From the NCBI GenBank assembly GCA_037074705.1, contig JAYJMR010000014.1:1-64000 (forward strand): a stretch of 64,000 bases of DNA, read 5' to 3'. The DNA is from Zhengitettix transpicula. Taxonomy: Eukaryota; Arthropoda; Insecta; Orthoptera; Tetrigidae. The translations under genes and the position numbers were made by a program. Of the stretch, positions 56,953 through 64,000 are shown one piece after another (positions within the stretch are counted from its first letter, which is position 1; every line of letters starts with the position of its first letter). The notes under the pieces were generated by a model. The model was not told the DNA's origin, ran no database searches, and saw only the letters and a list, made by a program, of their open reading frames with translations.

Positions 56953-58296
56953 GGGAATGTTCAAAAAAGTGTGTCAAACCGAAAAAAAGTAATAAATTGA
57001 TATAAAAAAATGGAGGTTTGACAATGAGTCAAAAAGTAGTAAACAGAACTAACGGATTGGTAGATTATAAAGAGTTGGAAACAAATATCCTGTCGTCTAT
57101 ACGAGAAGGAAGACCGTTGACAGGAAAGGAGGGAGCATTAACACCATTTATAAAAAAGCTGCTGGAGGCGAGTCTAGAAGGTGAAATAGAAAACCATTTA
57201 TTAGCTGAAAGTGAAGAAAATAATCGCAGAAATGGGAGGAATGGAAAGACTTTACGTACAAGTGCAGGTTCATTTGAGCTGTTAACGCCAAGAGATAGAG
57301 AAGGAAGTTTTGAGCCGCAAATAGTCAAAAAAAGGCAAACAAGCTTACATCCAGAGCTTGAAACGAAGATTTTGAGCACATTTGCCAGTGGTATGAGCTA
57401 TAGAGATATAGCGTCACACGTTGAGGAAATTTATGATCACAAAATATCGGCAGCAGAGATATCAAGTATTACCGACAAATTACTGCCTATAATCAATGAA
57501 TGGCGTAGTCGTCCACTGCAATCAGTATACCCGATAGTATTTATGGATGGGATGTTCTTTAAGGTCAAGGAGGATGGACATTGCGTAAGTAAATGTATGT
57601 ACAATATATTGGGCATAGACCAAAATGGCAGAAAAGAAGTCCTGGGCTTTTATTTGGCTGAAAGTGAAGGAGCTAACTTTTGGTTGGGAGTGCTAAATAA
57701 CCTCAAAGAAAGAGGAGTAGAAGATATTCTGATTGCATGTGTAGATGGACTAAAAAGCTTTCCTGCAGCCATCAACAGTGTATTTCCCAGTGCAGAAGTG
57801 CAGCTATGTATAGTACACCAAATAAGAAATTCTCTGAAATATGTATCCAGTAAAGATGTGAAAGTTTTCATGAATGATCTGAAAAAAATATATCGTGCTT
57901 CAAGTAAAGAAATTGCTGAGAATTATCTGCTTGAGCTGGAAGAAAAATGGGGAGAAAAGTATCCTTTAGTTATAAAATCCTGGCAGAACAATTGGGAAAA
58001 CTTATCCAGTTATTTTAAGTATTCTGGGCCAGTTAGGAAGCTGATTTACACCACTAATCCAATTGAGGGGTTGCATAGACAAATCAGGAAATTTACTAAA
58101 ACTAAGGGTTCATTTACTAGTACAAATGCCTTGTACAAACAGGTATATTGTGCTATAAAAAAGGTAGAGCAAAAGTGGATTATGGCTCTCCCTAATTGGG
58201 CTTTAACTATGTCTCAACTTGATATTTTCTTTCCAGATAGATTGAAAATTGAGTTGAACTAAAAATGCGGCTTGACACACTTTTTTGAACATTCCC
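56953..58296 (+). mobile_element. IS256-family element, complete
   Basis: Near-perfect inverted repeats gggaatgttcaaaaaagtgt at 56953 and its complement ending at 58296. The 8-bp target duplication aaaaatta is at 56945-56952 and 58297-58304. Length is 1,344 bp. The clean duplication shows simple, probably recent, insertion into the SecA-like gene. Confidence 0.97.
57024..58262 (+). CDS. IS256-family (Mutator type) transposase
   Basis: The 412-residue DDE transposase starts at ATG 57024 after a ggagg ribosome site 8 bp upstream. It has the family motifs: FMDGMFFKV (first Asp), CVDGLKSFPAAI (second Asp), VQLCIVHQIRNSLKYV (the C-x2-H zinc-like region) and TTNPIEGLHRQIRKFTKTKGSF with the catalytic Glu. 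The protein is complete and should be active. It is the only IS256 in the window. Confidence 0.96.
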   Translation: MSQKVVNRTNGLVDYKELETNILSSIREGRPLTGKEGALTPFIKKLLEASLEGEIENHLLAESEENNRRNGRNGKTLRTSAGSFELLTPRDREGSFEPQIVKKRQTSLHPELETKILSTFASGMSYRDIASHVEEIYDHKISAAEISSITDKLLPIINEWRSRPLQSVYPIVFMDGMFFKVKEDGHCVSKCMYNILGIDQNGRKEVLGFYLAESEGANFWLGVLNNLKERGVEDILIACVDGLKSFPAAINSVFPSAEVQLCIVHQIRNSLKYVSSKDVKVFMNDLKKIYRASSKEIAENYLLELEEKWGEKYPLVIKSWQNNWENLSSYFKYSGPVRKLIYTTNPIEGLHRQIRKFTKTKGSFTSTNALYKQVYCAIKKVEQKWIMALPNWALTMSQLDIFFPDRLKIELN

Positions 58297-58585
58297 AAAA
58301 ATTATGGGTATTTGAATATAGACTGTGGCAAAGTGTCTTATGCAGAATTGCCTAAGGAATATCCTCTTATCTTAGGAGTAAGTGGTACCTTGACTACGCT
58401 AGATGAGCATGAAAAAAAAGCGGTAAGAAAATCTTATAACATCAGAGAAAATTCCATCATGCCATCTTTTTTTGGTGACTCTCATTTGAAATTTAATTCA
58501 AGTGAAAATTTTACATCTCAGAATTCAGAAGAAGAATGGCTCAGTAAAATTTTTAATCGTGCAAACTCTAAGGTTGGTTCAGGAC

Positions 58586-60156
58586 CTTACTATTACCCAT
58601 AAATCTATAAATGATGAAAAGCTGCTATTTTACTAATTTAACTTTCTACTATAAATAGATCTATGGTCTAAAAATGGAATATATTATGAAAGGAAATATA
58701 AGTACCTCAACTGGTGAATGGGCAGAAAGTGAATTTGGAATTGTTGATTTTGGTGATATAAGATTAAGTAGGAGGCTTTTAAAAATAGTTAATAGTCTTG
58801 CTGAATCGCCTGAACGTTCAATAAATCAAGCTTGTGAAGATTGGCATCAAAGTAAAGCAGCTTATAGATTTTTCCAAAATGATGCCGTTTCTGAAAGAAA
58901 GATATTATACAGTCATATAATTAAAACTGTTGAAAGAGCTAAAGAATATTCAACTATTTTAGCTATCCAAGATACGAGTTATATTTCATATAAAAATCAT
59001 AAAAAGACCAAAGGATTAGGGATTATAGCAGCAAGGTTAAAATCTGAAACAACTAATTTTAAAACCCATGGATTAGTGACGCATACAACATTTGCAGTTA
59101 CAACAGAAGGATTACCTATAGGGTTATTGGGTCAAAAAATTAGTACTAGACCTCCCTTAGCTGAAGATCTAAAAGAGTTGAAAAAAAGATGCCATAATAC
59201 CGCTCTTCCCATAGAAGAGAAAGAAAGCATACGGTGGATAGAATCACTTAAAGACTCTACTAAACATCCTGGATTAAAAGATGTTAAGGTAGTTACCGTT
59301 TGTGATAGAGAAGCAGATATTTATGATTTATTTGAAGTTGCTTCCACTAATCAATCTCTTTTTGTAGTAAGAGGAAATCAAAACAGAACAGTAAACAAGA
59401 AATCGACTTATTCTGAAAAAGGTGGTGAAAGATTGTGGGATTTGATGAATCGCCTGTCTTGTCAAGGAGAAATTCAAGTGAATATTCCTGCTCGCAATGA
59501 TAAACCTCAAAGAACAGCAGTTTTAGAAGTAAAGTTTAGTAACTTTGTGATGAATGCATCAAAAAATAACGCTAGACGTAAAATCCAAAAACTTCCTAAT
59601 TTAAATTTACATGCTGTCTATGTTATAGAAAAATACCCACCATTTGGTGAAGAGCCTATGAACTGGGTTTTGTTGACAAATATAAATATTAATAATTTTG
59701 AAGAAGCAGTAGAAAAAATACAATGGTATTGCTTAAGATGGAGAATAGAGGTTTTTCATAAAATTTTGAAATCTGGTCTTAAAGTTGAAGAATGCAGGCT
59801 ACAAACAGCAGATAGATTGATCCGCTTTCTTACAATTATGAGTATAATTGCATGGAGGATATTTTTTATCACATTGGTAGCTAGAACAAATCCAAATCTT
59901 CCTTGCACTACCATACTAACTGATGATGAATGGAAGGTTTTGTATACCAAAATGCTTAAGACAAAAAACTATCCTGAGACCCCACCACCTATAAGAGAAA
60001 TCGTGAGGTGGGTAGCAAAATTAGGAGGGTTTTTAGCTCGCAAAAATGACTTAGAACCAGGCCCTATAGCTTTATGGAAGGTATGGAAACGTCTCTTTGA
60101 TTTAGCAGAAGGATGGAGACTTGCTCATGAACTTTATATTTGTGGGTAATAGTAAG
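58586..60156 (+). mobile_element. IS4-family (Tn5-like) element, complete
   Basis: The left end cttactattacccat starts at 58586 and the right end tgggtaatagtaag finishes at 60156, giving 14-bp inverted repeats. The adjacent 9-bp flanks (ggttcagga and gttcgaaag) share only a few bases, so no target duplication is clear. Except at the interruption points it is near-identical to the element at 41068. Confidence 0.93.
58674..60149 (+). CDS. IS4-family transposase (Tn5-like)
   Basis: The 491-residue protein is complete. The N-terminal DNA-binding region EWAESEFGIVDFGDIRLSRRL and AAYRFFQND resemble Tn5. Catalytic residues are D100 (IQDTSY), D211 (CDREAD) and E359 in the YREK motif (Y352, R355, E359, K366). 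The C-terminus ends with EGWRLAHELYICG, the Tn5-type dimerisation end that the copy at 41156 lacks. ATG 58674 or 58686 is the start. It is probably active and may have been the donor of, or a sister to, the other copy. Confidence 0.95.
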   Translation: MEYIMKGNISTSTGEWAESEFGIVDFGDIRLSRRLLKIVNSLAESPERSINQACEDWHQSKAAYRFFQNDAVSERKILYSHIIKTVERAKEYSTILAIQDTSYISYKNHKKTKGLGIIAARLKSETTNFKTHGLVTHTTFAVTTEGLPIGLLGQKISTRPPLAEDLKELKKRCHNTALPIEEKESIRWIESLKDSTKHPGLKDVKVVTVCDREADIYDLFEVASTNQSLFVVRGNQNRTVNKKSTYSEKGGERLWDLMNRLSCQGEIQVNIPARNDKPQRTAVLEVKFSNFVMNASKNNARRKIQKLPNLNLHAVYVIEKYPPFGEEPMNWVLLTNININNFEEAVEKIQWYCLRWRIEVFHKILKSGLKVEECRLQTADRLIRFLTIMSIIAWRIFFITLVARTNPNLPCTTILTDDEWKVLYTKMLKTKNYPETPPPIREIVRWVAKLGGFLARKNDLEPGPIALWKVWKRLFDLAEGWRLAHELYICG

Positions 60157-60282
60157 GTTCGAAAGCTTTCTATAGGATAAGCCTCACCTGATTTACAAAT
60201 AGAATTGTTATGTTAGATGTTTGCTATTTATTCTTAAGCTCATTTTAACAGCATTTTGCTTTTTTTAGTATGTAGGGGTTTT

Positions 60283-60364
60283 CTAGGAATTATCCTACTG
60301 AATTCTATGATATTATTTTTTGTAACATTGTTATACATATCATGACAATAAGAGTATTTATCCT
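60283..60364 (-). repeat. dispersed repeat, copy D (end fragment)
   Basis: About 80 bp match the last part of copy C (52930-53010) in reverse: ctaggaattatc, gaattctatgatattattttttgtaac, and aagagtatttatcctt. The rest of the repeat is absent. It lies between the IS4 and the tpiA stop. Confidence 0.75.
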
Positions 60365-60370
60365 TTAGAA

Positions 60371-61081
60371 TTAATTAAGAGAAAATTTTTTCTTGACTTG
60401 TTGTATAATTTGATAAAAGTGATCAAAATCTAAGCTTGCACTACCAATTAAAACTCCTAATAGATTTGGAATACTGAGCAAGTTTCCTATATTTTCTGAG
60501 CTGACTGAGCCACCATATATAATGTGTTTTTTACCAGTACACAATTTTATTATCTCTATCACCTCAGCAATTGCGTCATTATTTGGCACATTTCCTGTTC
60601 CTATTGCCCATATCGGTTCGTATGCTATGGTATATTCACCTTGTGTTGGCAAACGGTTTTTGCATTGATATTCTATTACTTCTTTTGTTTTTTTATTTTT
60701 ATAATCTTCTGAGTTTTCACCTACACAGATGATTGGGTGTAATCCTGATTCTATTGCTGTTTTCGATTTAAGTTTTATTTCACTATCTTTTTCATGAGCC
60801 CTTTCAGAATGTCCAAGTATTACGTAACTACATCCTAGTTCCTTCAACATTCCTGCACTAATTTCACCTGTGTAAGAACCGAACTCTTTATGATGGCAAT
60901 TCTGTCCTCCTATTTTAATATTATTGTTCAACTCTATACTGCTTGGAAATGATGTAAAAGGAGGGCAAATTACTAATTTAGAGGTAATTTCGTTGCTCTT
61001 GTTGTTAAGTTTGCCTATAAAGTCAACAAATGAAGAACGTGTTCCATTCATTTTCCAATTTGCTACTATTAAAAAGGACAT
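60371..61081 (-). CDS. tpiA: triosephosphate isomerase
   Basis: The roughly 236-residue glycolytic/gluconeogenic enzyme begins [18 protein letters not shown] with the catalytic Lys in NWKMNG, has [14 protein letters not shown] with the active-site His, and the catalytic-Glu loop [16 protein letters not shown] followed by [17 protein letters not shown] chose ATG 61081; an upstream extension of the frame would run into the tRNA-Thr gene. The stop is close to the repeat copy D. It is shorter than the 250-255 of many bacteria, but similar to other Rickettsiales. Confidence 0.95.
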   Translation of the reverse strand: MSFLIVANWKMNGTRSSFVDFIGKLNNKSNEITSKLVICPPFTSFPSSIELNNNIKIGGQNCHHKEFGSYTGEISAGMLKELGCSYVILGHSERAHEKDSEIKLKSKTAIESGLHPIICVGENSEDYKNKKTKEVIEYQCKNRLPTQGEYTIAYEPIWAIGTGNVPNNDAIAEVIEIIKLCTGKKHIIYGGSVSSENIGNLLSIPNLLGVLIGSASLDFDHFYQIIQQVKKKFSLN

Positions 61082-61105
61082 CAACTTTACTTGTATGGAT
61101 AAGAG

Positions 61106-61131
61106 TGCCGGCTGTCGGACTTGAACTGACA

Positions 61132-61163
<32 letters not shown>

Positions 61164-61178
61164 TTGAGCTAAGCCGGC
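61106..61178 (-). tRNA. tRNA-Thr (TGT)
   Basis: On the minus strand the acceptor gccggct pairs with agccggc, the D-arm reads tagctcaattggtagagca, the anticodon loop cttgtaa gives TGT, and the T-arm reads tcagttcaagtccga. The discriminator A is at 61106. tpiA starts 25 bp after its 3' end. Confidence 0.95.
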
Positions 61179-61248
61179 ATTAAATACACTGACAATATAC
61201 AATTATTGATGAATTTTCGTCAACTAATTTTTAAAATACTGCATACTA

Positions 61249-62352
61249 ATACCAATTCCTGCTATAGAAGGAACGAATAGACAATAATGGAAAAAAAGCC
61301 ATACTGAAGTAAGTAAAATAGCGAGGTTTAGATGGCATTAAGATCAAAATTATTGGATGAAAAAGTGGTGGAATCAGCAAAAGAGATGCTGAAGAAAGTA
61401 AGAAATAATGCGTATGTTGCAAAAAAACTAAATGCTGTAATTGCAGCAAAAAAGCACAGTATAACAGCTGTAGCAAAAATATGTTGCATTTCAAGAAAGG
61501 CAATTACTACATGGATAAAGCACATAAAATTTGGAAGAGAAGAAAAATTATTTGCTCCACCTCAACGCCGTAGAAAAACTATATTGAACCAAAGTCAACT
61601 TGAACAAATTGAGTTGTGGATAGAGGAAAACCCCAATATTACTATTAGAGAAATGAGAATAAGAGTCCAAGAAAGATTTGGTTTGAATATCAGCAAATCC
61701 GCAATACATCGTAATATGCAAAGAATGAAATTCTCATATATCACACCAAGACCAGTTCATAGTGGACAAGATAAAAATAAGCAAGAGGAGTTTAAAAAAA
61801 AACCTCAATGAAACTATTGTCATGCATTCTGAAAAAGAGCTATTTTTCTTCGATGAATCACGGTTTGGTACACATTCAAAAGTTGGACATGGGTGGTTTA
61901 AAAAAGGCAGTAGGACACAGGTTAAGGTAAAATTAGGTAGGGAAAATTTTTATCTCTATAGTGCAGTTAATCCAAGAAATGGAGAGAATTTTAGCTTATT
62001 TGCACCAAACGTCAACACTGATTGTATAAATATATTCCTTGAACAGATGTCGCAATATTTAGGAATACGAAAGGCTTTTCTCGTGATGGATTGCGCTAGT
62101 TGGCATAAGTCAAAAAATTTAAAGGTACCTAAAAATATCGAAATTATATACCTACCACCATACTCACCTGACCTCAATCCTGTTGAGAGGTTTTGGTTAT
62201 ATATAAAACAGAACATTTTACGCAATAAAATCTACGATACAATTGTTCTGCTTGAGAGCGCTTTGTGTAAATTTATTACCTCTCTTTCCCCTTCCACGGT
62301 TAAACAACTCTGCAATGCTTCTTATTTGGTTTATTAATAATGAGAATTGGTA
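61249..62352 (+). mobile_element. IS630 element, complete, 9 bp before the rsmA start
   Basis: The ends ataccaattcc (61249) and gagaattggta (62352) are flanked by TA at 61247-61248 and 62353-62354. The size is 1,104 bp. Without it the sequence before rsmA would read gcatactaagatcatatg. It is colinear with rsmA. Confidence 0.96.
61332..62337 (+). CDS. IS630 transposase, orfA/orfB with frameshift
   Basis: OrfA 61332-61811 and orfB 61762-62337 are complete, overlapping at the nine-A slip site (61794-61802). Only one codon differs from the copy at 44411 (last residue Y instead of H). All DDE motifs are present. Transcripts reading out of it would run straight into rsmA. Confidence 0.93.
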
Positions 62353-62361
62353 TAAGATCAT

Positions 62362-63156
62362 ATGAAAAAATTTTCACTGAAGCCAAAAAAGAGTCTAGGG
62401 CAAAATTTTATTTTATCGAATGAGATAACAAAAAGAATAGTTGCCTTAGCTGGTAGCCTGAAAGATTTTAATGTTATTGAAATTGGTCCTGGGTATGGTG
62501 CGTTAACAAGAGAAATATTGGCGTATAATCCAAAGTTTCTACTTTCTATAGAAAAAGATAGTAGTTTAGTGAAACATCACGAACAATTGCTAAATGAGCA
62601 TCAGGGAAAATATAGAATTATAGAAGCAGATGCACTTAATGTTGTAGAAAAAGAGCTGGTAGAATGTCCAGTCAAAGTCATTGCTAACTTGCCTTACAAT
62701 ATCTCAGTAGCGTTATTTTTAAAGTGGTTAAATAATATAAAATTTTTTACGAATTTGACGTTAATGTTCCAAAAGGAGGTAGCAGAGCGTATTACAGCAG
62801 AACCTAATTCTAAAGATTATGGTTCCCTATCAGTGCTAAGCCAGTTACTATGCGACATAAAAAAGGAATTTGATATTGAACCTAAGGAATTTTTTCCAAG
62901 ACCAAAAGTATATTCTTCAGTAATTACAGTAAAACCTTTACCCATTCCAAGATTTGCAGTAAATTTAGAAACCTTAACAAAGCTAACACGTGCTGTGTTC
63001 GCTCAAAGAAGAAAGATGCTGAGAAATAGCTTGCAAAGTATAACTAGTGATGTCTCAACTATTCTTGAGAATGCTAAACTGAGTGGAGACGAACGTCCAG
63101 AAAGCTTAACTATTGAGCAGTTCTGTTTGCTAGCAAATAATGTAATTTTGCGATAA
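62362..63156 (+). CDS. rsmA: 16S rRNA dimethyladenosine transferase
   Basis: The 264-residue methyltransferase (KsgA) dimethylates the two adjacent adenines near the 16S 3' end. It has PKKSLGQNFILS, SAM motif EIGPGYGALTREIL (about residues 41-54), EADALNVVE and the catalytic motif NLPYNISVALFLKW, then FPRPKVYSSVI. The C-terminal helical domain is complete. The IS630 ends 9 bp before the ATG, so the original promoter and ribosome site were pushed 1.1 kb away. No good ribosome site remains directly before the start. Confidence 0.96.
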   Translation: MKKFSLKPKKSLGQNFILSNEITKRIVALAGSLKDFNVIEIGPGYGALTREILAYNPKFLLSIEKDSSLVKHHEQLLNEHQGKYRIIEADALNVVEKELVECPVKVIANLPYNISVALFLKWLNNIKFFTNLTLMFQKEVAERITAEPNSKDYGSLSVLSQLLCDIKKEFDIEPKEFFPRPKVYSSVITVKPLPIPRFAVNLETLTKLTRAVFAQRRKMLRNSLQSITSDVSTILENAKLSGDERPESLTIEQFCLLANNVILR

Positions 63157-63279
63157 ATATATTAGGAGCTACATCCCTCTTCTATCCTATTTCGATCTAA
63201 AAATAGCTGGAGCCAGGCTAATTTTGCAAAAGCTCTATTGCAATTTCATTAATTGGCGTATAAGCTTTAAATAAAGCAT

Positions 63280-64000
63280 ATGAAAAAAATGGAAGCTTGT
63301 TATTCGTTTGACGATGTACTTCTCTTACCGGCCTATTCTGATGTATTGCCTCGTGATGCAGACACAAGAACTTATCTAACAAATAATATAGAACTAAATA
63401 TCCCTCTCATATCCTCTGCAATGGACACTGTCACTGAATCAGGCTTTGCAATAGCTATTGCCCAACATGGTGGAATAGGTTGCATACATAAGAATTTATC
63501 AATAGATGAACAAGTGTTAGAAGTAAGAAGGGTGAAAAAATATGAAAGCTGGATCGTGTATAACCCAATTACAATTTCCCCAGATAAAACGGTTGCAGAA
63601 GCAGTTTCATTAATGAGAGAGTATAATTATTCGGCATTCCTGTAGTTGATCAACGCAAGTTAGTGGGAATTTTAACTAATCGAGATGTGAGGTTTATTGA
63701 AGACCAGAACATGAATATAAAAGTTTCCGAGGTAATGACAAAAGATAAGTTAGTAACAGTTCGAGAGCAGGCAGTAAACAGTGCCTCAGCAATGAAATTG
63801 TTGCATGCAAATAGAATAGAGAAGCTTTTGGTTGTTGATGAAAATTCTTGTTGCATAGGTCTAATCACAGTTAAAGACATCGAAAAATACAATAGATATC
63901 CAAATTCATGTAAAGACAGTAAAGGTCGACTCAGAGTTGCCGCTGCAATTGGTACTGGTAAAAAAGACGGTATAGAAAGATGTGAAGCTTTGGTCGAAGA
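63280..64000 (+). pseudogene. guaB: IMP dehydrogenase, frameshifted, 3' end outside window
   Basis: The N-terminus YSFDDVLLLPAYSDVLPRDADTRT and SSAMDTVTESGFAIAIAQHGGIG are typical of GuaB, which makes XMP from IMP in GTP synthesis. The frame stops at 63645 within the first CBS domain. The sense continues one frame over (IPVVDQRKLVGILTNRDVRF, and KLLVVDENSCCIGLITVKDIEKY) to the window end. A single G missing from tcggcatt near 63628-63631 explains it. Since guaB is a core gene and the rest is undamaged, a sequence error is likely. The catalytic Cys loop lies outside. Confidence 0.85.

Larger units (their letters stand above)
53294..58585 (+). pseudogene. very large SecA-DEAD-like protein, destroyed by IS256 and IS4
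   Basis: The first 1,219 codons (53294-56953) have a Ser/Asp-rich N-terminus, a long helical region without known motifs, and from about residue 890 a SecA-like motor domain. It has Walker A LTGQGKS at 941-947 (SecA has TGEGKT), YSEYLATRD like SecA's NDYLAxRD, and Walker B IDEVD ending at residue 1053. At 56953 an IS256 is inserted. With the IS removed the frame continues at 58305 to an ILGVSGTLTTLDEHE motif matching SecA's GMTGTA segment, and is cut again at 58586 by an IS4. The second motor half is not found. Such SecA-like giants, known in Wolbachia, are not housekeeping SecA; the role is unknown. Confidence 0.8.

Noticed and set aside
61082..61132. Longer tpiA start at 61132
   Set aside because: The extra 17 codons run into the tRNA-Thr gene and precede the typical start [13 protein letters not shown].
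1..64000. Nuclear copy of Wolbachia DNA in a host genome as explanation for the decay
   Set aside because: About 30 kb of long genes is intact with several mobile elements near-identical, which does not fit neutral decay. It is kept only as a possibility for the 16S part.

Overview
The window is a piece of a Wolbachia chromosome (Rickettsiales, Alphaproteobacteria). This is supported by the AT-rich composition, a 16S rRNA gene standing alone without the usual 23S-5S partners, the endosymbiont-style metabolic gene set, two J-domain membrane proteins, and the high density of insertion sequences (IS630, IS4, IS110, IS256 and IS200 types). I cannot assign a supergroup by eye.

Layout. 1-8600 is a decayed stretch: a partial IS630, a gene remnant, a frameshifted anchored protein, 16S rRNA with many one-base indels, intact sdhC-sdhD, a hypothetical gene in three frames, and a sugar-nucleotide gene (manC type) broken by indels and a second IS630. 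8600-13000 is an envelope/heme-type operon (lolC, hemX-like, hemY) whose last gene is split by an internally deleted IS110. 13000-40700 is a mostly intact housekeeping block: atpG, pmbA, cold-shock protein, rhlE, clpA, J-domain protein, class I aldolase, tRNA-Cys, lipoprotein, pyrD, rnc, then SCO1/dnaQ/Tim44 on the minus strand, secB, acnA, putA, a secreted dioxygenase, pepA, nuoG-nuoH, a Cys-rich secreted protein and hemB. 40700-46100 is a nested transposon pile: an IS4 holds an IS630 that itself holds an IS200, and a second, inverted IS630 sits in the IS4 right end. Behind it lie a serine recombinase remnant and palindromic repeats. 46100-52250 is housekeeping again: GST-like protein, O-methyltransferase, small conserved protein, DsbA-like, COQ10/RatA-like, mlaC, folC and a second J-domain protein with a frameshifted tail. 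52250-60370 holds repeats and a very large SecA-DEAD-like gene destroyed by an IS256 and then an IS4. 60370-64000 holds tpiA, tRNA-Thr, a further IS630 placed 9 bp before the rsmA start, rsmA, and a frameshifted guaB running off the edge.

How the genes fit together. The intact part covers respiration and proline/TCA carbon use (sdhCD, acnA, putA, nuoGH, SCO1, atpG), protein quality control and export (clpA, secB, DsbA, Tim44, J-domain proteins), pyrimidine, purine and folate metabolism (pyrD, guaB, folC), heme synthesis (hemB), triose-level glycolysis/gluconeogenesis (aldolase, tpiA) and RNA metabolism (rnc, rsmA, rhlE, csp). The accessory part is mainly recent IS traffic; several IS copies are near-identical with readable target duplications.

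Main caution. Many breaks are one-base length changes in short homopolymers, including at near-universal 16S positions. This points to sequence error in parts of the assembly, or else to real decay. Frameshift-only pseudogenes should therefore be trusted less than IS-interrupted ones.
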